Assembly (NCBI GenBank): GCA_025603075.1
Contig: MU626327.1
Coordinates: 1-64,000, forward strand
DNA: 64,000 nucleotides
Direction: 5' to 3'
Source: Neoconidiobolus thromboides FSU 785
Lineage: Eukaryota; Entomophthoromycota; Entomophthoromycetes; Entomophthorales; Neoconidiobolaceae
Positions within the stretch are counted from its first letter, which is position 1. Every line of letters starts with the position of its first letter. Positions 22,622 through 33,919 of this stretch are shown here, piece by piece. Both the position numbers and the translations under genes were made by a program. The notes beneath the pieces were generated by a model. That model did no database searches. It saw nothing but the letters and a program-made list of their open reading frames with translations, and was not told the DNA's origin.

Positions 22622-24373
22622 TCAATTAAAATATACAGATAACTCTTCTGTTAAACTTGGAGGTAACTGAAATCGATTTATACAGCACTTGATCTGATTT
22701 AATGCATTAATAGAATCTTTGGCATGTTTTCTATTATTAGATTTCGATACTTTATAAAGCTCTTTAACTAATGATACACATTTAATTTTAGCTTCATTAA
22801 CCATAGTAACTATATCCTCCTCTAATGAACCGGAAGTTTGATGTAATAAATTAATAAGTACAAAAAAACAATGATAAATTTGATAATAAAAAGGTACATA
22901 AATATTAGATTGACATTGATGTTTAAAACCGTATTGCTGGATTCTAGTAAATAGCTCTTCATCATATTTTTTAACTAAACCTCTGTTTAAGCAATAAGTA
23001 ATAACTTGATTAGAGTGATGAAACAGTAACTTTAATACTGATTTTGAGAAGTGAATAGGTTGTGGATAGACCATAACAGATGGGTAATAAAGGGTAATAA
23101 TGACCTGTTCAATCAATACTTTAAGGTATCGTTTGAAATTAAATTCATAATTATCGATTTTTTCAACTATTTCTTCTAAAGTATAATCGCATTCATCTCT
23201 TATTAACTTTTGATCTTGAATTAAATTCAATAATATCGTCAAACAATTTATAAGTTCATCTTGAGGTAAAAGTAAAGCGTTAATAGATATATTAGAATAG
23301 TCATTATGTCTTCCGCAATTTTCTTTTACTTTTTGAATATGAGTTGCTATTTTCATTTTTACTTCAATATAATCTTCAATATATAGATATGGTAAGTTAG
23401 TTACAGCCTTATAAACTATTTTTTTGATAATATTACATCTATTTTGATCTTTTATAAATAAATGTAGAGGATCTTCAACATCAAATTTAATGAAAGGTAT
23501 ATCTGGAATACAAGATAAAATAGTCAAATAGGTAATGTAAAGGGTTTTCCATATACTTCTGCCTAAAGATAGCTCATTATATTTTATGTTCATAGCATTG
23601 AATTCATTAGGAGAAGGGTAGTTAATATTACGCCCTAAACATTGAGCCATTCTTACAGCATCTAAAAAATAGCGTTTAGTAAGAACGTAATTAGAGCGAG
23701 ACAAGCTAATATAAGATAATAATCCTAAAGCTACTACACAGCTATAACTTGGATTAGAATAAGATTGGGGCAAGATTGATTTTATTCCCCTCAAAGCTTT
23801 TCGATAAATTTGTTTATAAACTAAGCTATTACATGGAAGAGTAAAACAAGCAAGGACAGCAATTAAAGTATAAGATAAAATGTTAGGCTCTTTTTTTGTT
23901 AAAATTGCCTTAAAATTAAATTTATCTAGCCATAATCTATATGGGTCTACAACTGTTAAGAAAAAAATGGAGCCATATTCTAAAAATTGATTATAAACCT
24001 GATCCGTTTTCATGATAGTGCTATTTTTTAATCCTGTGTTATACTGTGAAAGTAATAAAATAGCATTAAGTTTATAATTCCTTTGTAATATAATTTTAAA
24101 CTGAGAAATTTCTTTAAAGGTTTCATTATCATTATACTTGATTTCCTGATTTTTAATTTTGATTACTTTTTCAATCCACTTTAAATATTCTAGAAATAAA
24201 TTAAACGCTAACAAAATATTAAAATGATTACCATTTACTCTTTGTTTGAATTCTAAGCTCGGATATGAATCTAGCTGCCTAAGTATGTTGTTTAATGTGC
24301 AGTCAATGCCATCTATTTTTAACTTCACTTCATCTACTCTACTTCTTGTCTTTGCTTTTGATTTCAACTCCAT
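22622..24373 (-). CDS. Fungal-specific transcription factor (MHR)-like protein without visible Zn cluster
   Basis: The minus-strand frame is open from 24373 to 22622 (583 codons). However, it contains the family intron at 24231-24190 (GTAATC...TTCTAG, phase 1), which is 42 nt and has no stop, so both readings are open. Splicing gives 569 residues and restores the conserved VNEYLKWIEK junction. Features in order: KTRSRVDEVKLKI (about 8-20) with a short coiled coil, FLEYGSIFFLTVVDPYRLWL, ILSYTLIAVLACFTL, NPSYSCVVALGLLSYISL, FLDAVRMAQCLGR, YPSVMVYPQPIHF and NALNQIKCCINRF. This is the best-preserved member in the window and is the parent-like copy for the pseudogenes at 17557 and 31195. No cysteine cluster is present. 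The exact function is unknown, and DNA binding would need a partner or a non-canonical domain. Confidence 0.85.
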   Translation of the reverse strand: MELKSKAKTRSRVDEVKLKIDGIDCTLNNILRQLDSYPSLEFKQRVNGNHFNILLAFNLFLEYLKWIEKVIKIKNQEIKYNDNETFKEISQFKIILQRNYKLNAILLLSQYNTGLKNSTIMKTDQVYNQFLEYGSIFFLTVVDPYRLWLDKFNFKAILTKKEPNILSYTLIAVLACFTLPCNSLVYKQIYRKALRGIKSILPQSYSNPSYSCVVALGLLSYISLSRSNYVLTKRYFLDAVRMAQCLGRNINYPSPNEFNAMNIKYNELSLGRSIWKTLYITYLTILSCIPDIPFIKFDVEDPLHLFIKDQNRCNIIKKIVYKAVTNLPYLYIEDYIEVKMKIATHIQKVKENCGRHNDYSNISINALLLPQDELINCLTILLNLIQDQKLIRDECDYTLEEIVEKIDNYEFNFKRYLKVLIEQVIITLYYPSVMVYPQPIHFSKSVLKLLFHHSNQVITYCLNRGLVKKYDEELFTRIQQYGFKHQCQSNIYVPFYYQIYHCFFVLINLLHQTSGSLEEDIVTMVNEAKIKCVSLVKELYKVSKSNNRKHAKDSINALNQIKCCINRFQLPPSLTEELSVYFN

Positions 24374-24404
24374 AGTTAAATTCTTTTTTGTTTATCCCTT
24401 TAGC

Positions 24405-24410
24405 TTTATA
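24405..24410 (-). promoter_or_regulatory. Candidate TATA box of the MHR-like gene at 24373
   Basis: TATAAA (minus strand) within TATAAAGCTAAAGGG, about 32 bp before the ATG. The same string precedes the paralogue at 3794 at almost the same distance. Confidence 0.4.
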
Positions 24411-24739
24411 TTATTTTAGTTGCATTAAAATTAATCTTGAACATAAAATGGATAATAAAAGCATAAAAGTACTTAATGAAAGTAAAACTTTGTTAGAGTT
24501 AAGCATAAAAAAGCAAACAAATGCTAAAATATATTTATTCATTTCATTATTTAATAAATCTTTCATATCATGTCAGATAAAAATGAACAAAATACTGAAT
24601 CAAATATGGCAGTTCTACTGCCTTATAGTTTGGGAAGGAGGCTTTTCTACTTTATGGACTTTTCAAAGCTATACCAATAATAAAACATTGACTAAATTGC
24701 CCGTTATTTACCATACCCTAATTATCTGTAAATAGTAAA

Positions 24740-24839
24740 TGGGGATGTATTTTTATGTTTAAGAATTTTACTCAAATTTTTCGCTTAAATAGCGCTAAAA
24801 AAATGGACAAAATAATGAAGTCAAAAAAAACACCCCCAA
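24740..24839 (+). repeat. MITE copy
   Basis: Both terminal repeats are intact (GGGGATGTATTTTTATG ... AACACCCCCA). A few bases are missing in the centre. Confidence 0.85.
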
Positions 24840-25504
24840 ATAGTAAAATCGTTATCTAATCTTTTTTACTTATTTTATGAGGGTGAGGGTTTAAATATTA
24901 AATCTCAAATTGTTTAAATGGTATTAATAGACTGTATTTTAAATTTATTTTATCAACTGTTGTAATATTAAAAAGGCACAATATCAAATTCGGTCTTTAG
25001 AAATAGTTTATTCTACTTACTATCTCCGAATATTAAGGTTTAATATTATTTGTTTTATTCATAAATATACGCCATAAAAAAGCAATAAAAATTTCAAACA
25101 AATGCCAGGAGCATACAGGACACTCCTATATATTTATAGGCATTATTCTAAAAAATAATTGGCTATTACTAAATCTTACCAACAAATAATATATATTAAT
25201 TATTTACTTAAAAGTGTGCTTTGATATTTTTAAAAGTGTAGCCTCCAAAGATTGAGTTACTTTTTATGGAAGTAAATTAAACCTAATAAGTACTAATTAA
25301 TTTGAGTATTTCAAAATATATAACTGCATTAAGCTTAAATAATTAGGCTTTTAAAACAAAAATCAAATTTGATATAACAACTAGCTACCCTTCTGTTTAT
25401 TTTGGTTTAACTTTATTTCTCTAAGAGTTACAATATACTTTTAATTATTTTTATAGAAACAAGCCTAAAACTTGCATTATAAAATCTTCACTCTGAATTA
25501 GATA

Positions 25505-25600
25505 TAGACATGTATTTTTTTAAGAATCTTACTGGTACCCTTTCTACTCAAATAGCGCTTAAAAAATACAAGTGGCGAAACCAAAAAAAACATTCCCGTA
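25505..25600 (+). repeat. MITE copy, degenerate
   Basis: The left end is diverged (ACATGTATTTTTTTAAG). The central CTCAAATAGCGCTTAAAAAA and the right end ACATTCCCGTA are recognisable. Confidence 0.7.
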
Positions 25601-27614
25601 TTAAATAACATGATATTTAAACATTAATTTCGAAGATGTTTATATAATAATAGCTTTATTTTCATATATTAGCATGGATCTAAACTTATATATTTACAAC
25701 CATTGTAGCTTTGAACCTATAAATCAATGTACTGATACAAATTTAAAGTTTGTTTATGATTATCAGTAGCTTATTATAGTTTAGTTTGACTCAGGTTTCA
25801 AAAAATCACTCAACAAAAGTATATATTTATATTATATTACCTTTATAGTTAATTAATTAAAATCCATCTTTTGACTTACATATAAAACTATATATCTATA
25901 TATTATTTTGGTTTTAATGAATCAAATATTTAAATATATAATTTATAAGTAGCTGACTATTTATCTAAATCAGTTGTTTATTCATTCATTCATTATCAAA
26001 TCAAAACTCTTTATTATTTATAACTATCTAATGAAAAGTCGTAATATAATCTTTCATTATACCATAATCAATCTTACAGCTAAACTTAAACTTTACTTAG
26101 TATATTTCAAGCTAGTTTTAACAAATCTGAAAGGTGTAAAAAACTAAGATTTATTATACTTTCTCCCCCATTTTAATTCTTACTTTTTTACTTTCTTTCT
26201 TTCTGGTACTAGTAATCACAACTTTATGGTATTGACTCTCTTGGTTTGGTGGCGTTGGTGGTTTTAAGTCTCTTTCTTTAGTGACACTGGTGGTAAGTTG
26301 ATTTTAATACTATCAATTGTGTACTTACCATTTGTAAGCTATTAATATGTGCTCTTATTTAGTAATTTATTTGAGTGTATTTCTAGTAATTGACCTGTCA
26401 TTTATAGTGAAACATAATAAGCTATATCTAATTTGCTTCTACTTTAGTTGATCTATTCAATAACTATTAATAATATTAAAACAATTAGATTATAGTCAAA
26501 CTTAAAAATAGCTTCAATAAATTATATTATTGAACAGTGATAACTTAGTTTTAACAATTTGATATTTAGTTTTCAGCTTTTATTTAACATATAATTAAAA
26601 CTAAAAGCCACTTTCCTTTTCATGTTTCTTTATGATTTAAAAACTTTACTGGATTTTTATTTATATATTACTGATAACTTAGATAGAAGTATTATTAACA
26701 TTTTATTTAATGATATCTACAATGTTATCAGTATATATTTTAACTTGACGCCTTTATATTGACATCGCTTTCTGCTTTTATATAACACTTTTGAATTCAA
26801 AAAAAGTTATCAATAGTAAAACGTACATTATCTTTAATTTACTAAATAGAAGAACTAGTACAAACTTTATTCTTAATAAGTTGTTATTTACCTTTTGCTA
26901 TTCAATTTTCTATTTAATCATAAAACAAAATAAAAACTAACCTACTGATTTGTTTATAGTCAGTATATATTGTTGGCTTTTACAGTTTTTTTGTTTTTTT
27001 AGCTTAAATTAATTTTATTATTGTTGATTTATTCTTGAGTCCAAGTTTAGCAAATTATAGCACATTTAAACTATTATAATTTTTTTGTGACTGCTTTTTT
27101 ATTTTGATATCTTCTATTTTATTTAGCTAATGTGTTATCTAATAATAATCCCATATATAGATAAAGTTTGAATTTGGACACTAGTTTTTTTATTAGATTC
27201 GTCTAATTATATTGAAACCTTAAAAGTAATTAATTAATTATTGTACTATTACTTGGTCTACTTGTTGCTATCTATATAGTTAACAAAAACATCTAAAATT
27301 TTCTTCCATATCAAATATCAACGGTTATATTATTTATTAATTTAATATGCAACGTAATCAACTTAGATAAGTAATTATAATAATGCTCAATAAATTTTCC
27401 TGCGTATTAGAATTTCTTTCTGCTTTAAGTTCTTGTTGTTCATGTTCTATGCCACTGTAGTAACACTATATTACTAGTAATATCGCTTATATATTTGAAT
27501 TTTTAACCCAGACTAAAATTTAGGCTTATTTTACTCTTCCGGTTCTATCTTTATTTCTGAATTACAATTTACTGTTGGTGCTATGGAAAATATCGATAAA
27601 TAATGTGGTTATTT

Positions 27615-27677
27615 AAATATACAACATTAGATATTAAATATACAACATTAGATATTAAATATACAACATTAGATATT
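27615..27677. repeat. Minisatellite, three identical 21-bp units
   Basis: Three perfect copies in tandem of a 21 bp unit that begins AAATATACAACA. The unit length is a multiple of three, so a spurious frame with repeated KYTTLDI appears. No support for a gene. Confidence 0.9.
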
Positions 27678-28228
27678 AAATATTTTAATATAGTTAGAGC
27701 CAGTTATTATTACAATTACACTTCATTTAATGAACCATTTGAATGTAACTCAAATCAAAATATGCTGAAAAGAGAGTATCCATTTAAAACAAAATGGAAG
27801 TTACTACTAAATGATTAATTTATACTACAAGTTTTATCTTGAGTATTTATTTTATTTATTATACTTTGTTTGATTACATATTCAAGAAAAGCTATTCAAA
27901 TTAGGTCAAGTTTATCTACCCTTCTAAAGTTTCTCCAAGTTTTTATTAGGTCTCTAAAAAGCTTTAAATGTGTGCTTGTTTTTAATAGCACCATATTTTT
28001 GAAAGAATTAAAGTAGACCTATATTAAACTACTTTATTAGAACAACGGTTGTTCATTTTATAATAATAGTTATAAGGACTAATGTTGTATTTTATTATGT
28101 TTGAGTTTGTTTTGAAGCGAAAGTTGTAAAATAATTATTTGGAATTTATCATTTTATAGGGGAGTAAACTTTTACATACCAAACATAATAGAAGCTGATA
28201 AGGATAGGAAAGCGTATAAAGAAATAGA

Positions 28229-28330
28229 TGGGGATGTATTTCTGTGTTTAAGAATTTTGCTAATAATTTTTCCGCTTAAATAGCGCTTAAAAGAGGGAAA
28301 AAATAATGAAGCCAAAAAAACACCCCCGGA
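28229..28330 (+). repeat. MITE copy
   Basis: Complete copy with good ends (GGGGATGTATTTCTGTG ... AAACACCCCCG). Confidence 0.85.
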
Positions 28331-28709
28331 TAATAGCTTTGAATTCTTTTTAAAAGTTAATTTAGAATCCAGAAACCCTATGTTCTAAGTCAATTTATGA
28401 TTTTAGTTAAACATCTATACATTATGCTGTTATATTTTCTAGTCAAAAAGTTGATAACTAATAGATTAATTGAACAATGACTAATGAAATGAAATATCAT
28501 TTGGGTTATTTATTATCTTATAATATATACTTTTTTTAATGTTTTTTGTTAGATTATATAATTAATTAGTCTTCATATATTTATAACATTATTAAATATT
28601 TTATATCAATAGTCTTTTGGAAACTATTTATGACATTGAAGACTAAATTCTAATATCAAATATATTTAATTTAATTTAAATAGATTTAGAATAAAATAAA
28701 AATTATTAC

Positions 28710-28810
28710 TTGAGAATATATTTTTTGTTCAAGAACTTTATTAACGACCTTCCCACTCAAGTGGCGGTCACAAATGGAAAAAACGATGAAATTGAAAAAC
28801 ATCTTCACTT
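28710..28810 (+). repeat. MITE copy, degenerate
   Basis: Full-length by alignment, but both ends are eroded and the central AGCGCT palindrome is lost (GTGGCGGTCAC). Confidence 0.65.
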
Positions 28811-29568
28811 TATATTTTTCAAATCTATTCACTTGAGATTGAGTAAGCAATTGACATACATTGTATTCTTATGAAGCCCTTTAGATTAATTCATTAATTT
28901 TATTCATTCATTTATCCCTATAGTTATTTTTTTAATATATTATTATCACAACTTCTATTCGATTGTTTAATTTATTCTCTATGGATTTGTTATAATTTAA
29001 ACATCAACATGTTTCTAATCCCATCAAAATTGTAAATGCACAATTAGAGAAATTATAAATAATTTTGGGCTTGCCTCAAATTCACTATTACTTGAAAATA
29101 AATTAATGTTTTCTACAGTCACAACGTCGTCAATCGAATTCCTTGCTTTTGTTGGAGTATAAAGTATCTTTTTATTTATATGTTTAAATAATTGATCTTC
29201 ATTTAACTTTGATCTATTCGATTACTTCTAATTTAAGAATAGGAAACAGGTTAATTATTTCCTACACCTTTCTCTCGATTTCTCATTAACTTAACTATCT
29301 TCCTTATCAATAATGTCTCTCACTTTAATTTCATAATCACTGCATATTGAAGCAATTACTTTTTGATGACTACAGAAATACTCTGTAATAAGTAATATGA
29401 TAATAACCAGATCTCTCAAACAGGGATAATTCATACTTTCACCTTATACCTGCTCAAAGATATTTAATCCATAGTTTAACAGCACACTAATTTTATTTTT
29501 CAAACATTTATAACTTTATTAAATGTTTAAAATTAGCTTTGATAATGGCTTATTGCTATTTTTAGTAT

Positions 29569-29671
29569 ATGGGAGTGTTTTTTTTGACTCCATTATTTTT
29601 TCCATTTTTTAAGTGCTATTTAAGCGGAAAATTTATTAGTAAAATTCTTAAACACAGAAATACATCCCCAT
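29569..29671 (-). repeat. MITE copy inside a pseudogene
   Basis: Complete reverse copy flanked by TA. The interrupted sequence continues on both sides when compared with the intact gene at 51482-53188. Confidence 0.85.
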
Positions 29672-29851
29672 ATTTATAAGAATTTCTTATCTAATCAATA
29701 ATCTCTAAAATTAATTTTAGTATAATATGTACTTATAAAGCAGTTAAACAACTGTCTTGGGTTCATTCCGTTTGTTAATATAAGAGATATTTTTAACTCA
29801 CTTGTTGGATGTCATTAATAAATTAAAACAAGTTAGCAGACAACTATGATT

Positions 29852-29952
29852 TGGGGATGTATTCTTTTGCTTAAGAATTTTACTAACAATTTTTCCGCCC
29901 AAATAGTGCTTAAAAAATGGAAAAAGTAATGAAGCCAAAAAAAACATCCCCA
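29852..29952 (+). repeat. MITE copy inside a pseudogene
   Basis: Complete forward copy, the second insertion in the same pseudogene, opposite in orientation to the one at 29569. Confidence 0.85.
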
Positions 29953-30230
29953 TTTATTAGCTTGTTTAAGATACACATGCCACATTCAACTTCAGCCTAG
30001 GAATCACGCTATTGTTTTTAAACTATTAAATCTCCTCTATATGTTATTTTTAACTTTTATTCACTATCTAGCGCTCTCTTTTGAAACAACTCCAATACCC
30101 GTTTTATGTAATTTACTACCAAGTATTGTTTATTTCCATCCAATTGATTTTTAAAATTATTTAATACTTCAATCAACCCATATTATAATGTATTTATCTA
30201 TTTTTACATAACTTTTTTATAAAATGATTA

Positions 30231-31194
30231 CATATTTTATATTAAATAAAACAAAGTTACTTATTTATCCTTTTATACTAGTTCACTATAAATCTACTAA
30301 AATTCTATAGATTTAATTAAATATAAAATATAAAATAACTCAATTGACCTAAGCTTATTTTATTTTTGTCAAGTGTTATTTACAATTAATATCGTTTTTA
30401 TAAATATATAATATATAGTAATTGAAAACTAGTTCAAGTAATTTCAATTGTCTCTTTATCTATTTTCATTATAATTTAAAAATAATTAAAACAATGAAAT
30501 TTTTTTTTATATGAATCTAATCAAGAACACTAAATTCCAAGTGATAGAAAAAGTATTCAAAATGATAAAATGTTTTCTTAGACCTTATTTAAAAAAGGCC
30601 AAATGTGGGTAAACTTTTCTTTTCTTAGTATTGCTATTTGGTATTTTCTAGAAAAATTCTTATAAGAATAGCCAATCTATATACTCTAAAAGTATTAATA
30701 AGATTTTAAACTACTTGAGTATATTTCATTTGTCTATTGACTAATATAAAAGACTTTAGGCTAATTTCCATATCAAAATATTTGCTACTTGGTTGTTTTT
30801 TCAATTGCAAACTTTTTTAAATCTTTACTTCAAAGCCTTATAGTGTATATTTAAATATTTTATTGGCATTTCTCCCTTAGATTACTTTTACATAAAGAAA
30901 GCTTTCTTTACCATGCAAAGATAAAAAGATAATTAACATTTTATTTAAAATATCATAACAAAAAAAACACCACTTTACATATCTAAAAAAAATTAATATA
31001 AAATAGTATATGGGGATGTATTTTTGTGTTTGGGAATTTTACTAACAAATTTTTCGTTCAAATAGTGCTTGAAAGGTAAAAAAAGTGATGAAGTCAAAAA
31101 AAACATCCCCATATATTATTTACAAAAACTAATAATAGTCATAAGTAAAATGAAATACAAAGAAATTTCAAATTTTATTATCATTAGAATAAAA
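30231..31194. other. Gene-free AT-rich stretch
   Basis: Nothing is recognisable except the MITE at 31010 and a short stretch at 30960-30972 resembling a MITE right end. Confidence 0.55.
31010..31112 (+). repeat. MITE copy
   Basis: Complete copy with TATA on both sides, 82 bp beyond the stop of the MHR pseudogene at 31195. Its orientation relative to that gene is opposite to the other three gene-adjacent copies. Confidence 0.85.
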
Positions 31195-32900
31195 TTAGCC
31201 TAAATATATATTTATCTCTTTCATAAAAGCTGAAGGTAACTAAAATCAATTAATACAATGCTGATTTGATTTGAAGCACTAATAAAATCTTTAACATGCC
31301 CTTTATTACTAGTTTCAGATACTCTATTAAGCTCCTTAACTACTAATAAACATTTTGCTTTTGCTTCATCAATCATAAACATATTATAAGTCAAAATTGA
31401 TGCTTGATGCAACAAATTGACAAGGGTAGAAAAATATGAACATATTTGATAATAAAAAGAAATATTGACACTTGATTAAAATTGATATTTAGGATCAAAT
31501 TGATGAATTTCGGTAAAACTTTTTTGACTCTTTTATATCTAGACCTCTGTTTAAATAATAGGTGCTTATCTGGTTTGAATAATTAGACAACATTTTCATT
31601 TTTGACTTTGTAGTGAATAAATTATAGATAAACCAAAACAGGTGGATAGTAAAGTTTAACAGTGTATTGAATTAATACTTTAAGGTACCTTATAAAATTA
31701 AATCCATGATTGTTTATCCTTTTTTCTAATTTCTCTCTACTATACTCAGTTTTACCTTCTATTAATTTTTGATGTTGGATTAAATTCATTAGCATAGTCA
31801 AGTAGTTTATAAATTTTAAGGCAATAATAAATTAGCGACAGATATATTATAATAATCTTTCGATGCTTCATAAGCTTCTTTTACTTTTTATATATGAGTC
31901 AATATTTTTATATTCGCCTTAATAAGTTCTTTAGTATAAAAATATGAATATTTGTCTATATTCCTATGACATATCCTGTTATAATCATTATATCCGTTTT
32001 GGTTCACTATAAAGTAATGCGAAAGGTCCTCAATTTCAAATTTAATAAAAGATATGTTTAAAGCATAAGATGACATAGTCAAATAAATAAGGCAAAGAGT
32101 TTTACATATTCTTCTATCTTATAACAATTTGTTATAACCTAAGTCTGTAGCATGTAGATTGTTAAATAAACCATCATTCATGCTATATTCTAAACATTGA
32201 GCCATATTTATAACATACAAAAAGGTATCGTTTGGCAAGATTGAAATCTGTATGTGACGATTGATATAAGATAATAATCCTTAAGCCATCACATACTTAT
32301 AGCTAGGATTGAAATAAGATTAAAGTAGAGTCACTTTTACTTCCTTTAGAGCTTTCTTGTAAACGTGTCTACAAGCTATACTATTATGTAGAAGGGTAAA
32401 ACGAGGCAGAAATGTTATTAAGGTGTAGGATAAATTATCTGGCTTTTTGTTTGTTAAAATTGCATTCAAACCGAATTTATCCAACTATAAATTGTATAGA
32501 TCTATAACCTTTTTGAAATAAATGGGATCATTCTCTGGAAATTGACCATAAGCCTGACTTATTTTAATTCCATATATACTTTTGATGATATATCATTTAT
32601 TGAAAGCAATCGAATAACGTTAAATTTAATCTTATTGTATAATACGGTCTCAAACTGATAAATCTTTTTTTTGAATTTCATTATTACTACGATTCTTTCT
32701 TGATTTGTTATTCTGAGTTCATTTTAGGCCACCCGAGATACTTTAAAAATAAATTAGATATTATTATGCATCAAAACGATCACCATTTACTCTTTCTTTG
32801 GATTCTAAGTTTAAATGAAAATATAGTTGCTTAAATAGATTGTTTAATGTACAATCAGTGGTACCTACTTTACTGTTCATCCTTATTTTTTGGTTTAGCT
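31195..32900 (-). pseudogene. MHR-like pseudogene
   Basis: Minus-strand copy of the gene at 22622-24373, traceable over nearly the full length. The N-terminal region lies around 32900-32800, the DPYRLW-like block around 32500, the VRMAQC block around 32200, and an open piece at 31415-31221 gives MLHQASILTYNMF and VKELNRVSE. Numerous stops and frameshifts occur throughout. No insertion interrupts it. It decayed independently of the copy at 17557, as the lesions differ. Confidence 0.8.
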
Positions 32901-33919
32901 GTATGCTCGACTTTATATTTTTGACTTTATATTATTTGTACCTGTATTGAGAGTTATTGAGTTTAAAATAAACAAAGGTGTGAAGTGCATTTTTTATGGT
33001 TTGAAAATAAGAATATAACAAGTTAAGTATATAAACAAATAAATATTAAGATATCTTTTTTTGTTTTTTATTTGGTAAAATATAATAAATAATTTAAAAA
33101 TAATAGTACTTTGTATATAAATTCTATCCACATGGTTTATTCTTTGAAATAATTTTATTACTAGTATTTGAATAATAATGTGCTCTAATTGATGTTGATT
33201 TTAAATAAGGATCATATTTTTACGAACCATTTAATTTTTTAATTTATAAAGTATATGAAATGATCAAAAAAATGAAACTAAGGTGTTTCAATATTATAAT
33301 TTTTGGAACTCAGAGTTGATTCTTGAGCCTTTTGATATAGCTAAATCCCGGCCACTTCTTATGCCCTTCCATGATTTACACTTTAACATAGCTGGTATCT
33401 CTTCTTAACTGTCAAATCTTTATCCTACCTTTATTGCTTGTTTCTATTTATTTGTACTGTGATCAATCTATAAGTCACACATAAAGTTTTCCTTTTCTGA
33501 GGAGCCTTCTATCCTGACTTTAACTTCTCTTCTCATTGAACAGAGAATAGCTTATATCAGTGAACTTGATTTTTACAAACAACCCTTAGCCAGGAGCTAA
33601 GCTGGTAGCAAAGTTCTCTTATTATAGCTAATTAGCCCTACTCTCTAACTATTTGATTTTTTTTCTTGTTTTTATTGCTAGGAATTATTCAATGTTGTAT
33701 TAGTCATAATATCAAATTTATAAACGATGTAAAGTCAGGCTCGTATTACTATGTTATTTTACTTATTTGTTTTATTTTGATTTATTAACAATAATTTTTG
33801 AAGTTCGACCAACTACTAAAAACAACTTTTTTAGTTATAAGTATAATTGTTCATGAAATAAAATATCCTTGTACTGTTATGTCATAATAAAAACTAACCT
33901 TATGCGGCATAATTCACTA
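32901..33919. other. Gene-free stretch with a GC-richer patch
   Basis: No gene is supported. The part at 33300-33660 is visibly less AT-rich than its surroundings and contains short protein-like pieces on the minus strand (for example MEGHKKWPGFSYIKRLK) in shifting frames. It may be an old coding remnant of unknown origin. Confidence 0.35.

Larger units (their letters stand above)
24374..29069. other. Gene-free AT-rich stretch
   Basis: I see no gene in these 4.7 kb. Contents are MITE copies at 24740, 25505, 28229 and 28710, a three-unit minisatellite at 27615, and one GT-rich patch at 26243-26261 (GGTTTGGTGGCGTTGGTGG). The open frame at 24388-24735 overlaps the promoter of the 24373 gene and shows no protein-like conservation. 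Confidence 0.55.
29070..30230 (-). pseudogene. 5' two-thirds pseudogene of the 51482-53188 gene, with two MITE insertions
   Basis: Minus-strand sequence aligns with the intact gene at 53188-51482 from near its start (about 30230) to roughly its middle (about 29070). Matching blocks include the stretch read CAACTGTCTTGGGTTCATTCC here against CAACTGACTCGGGTTTATTCC in the gene, and ATTCCTTGCTTTTGTTGGAG against ATTCCTTGCCACTGTTGGAG. The remaining 3' third is missing. Several stops and frameshifts are present. MITE copies at 29569 and 29852 interrupt it in opposite orientations. It is evidently a dead duplicate. Confidence 0.75.

Noticed and set aside
24388-24735. 115-codon open frame divergent from the MHR gene
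   Set aside because: It covers the promoter and TATA-like motif of the 24373 gene. The matching DNA upstream of the pseudogene at 19.4 kb has no such frame.
26243-26261. GT-rich patch that could form a G-quadruplex
   Set aside because: Only two-base G runs in a single short patch; too weak to call.
27603-27818. Frame with repeated KYTTLDI
   Set aside because: Produced by three identical 21-bp minisatellite units; nothing else supports coding.
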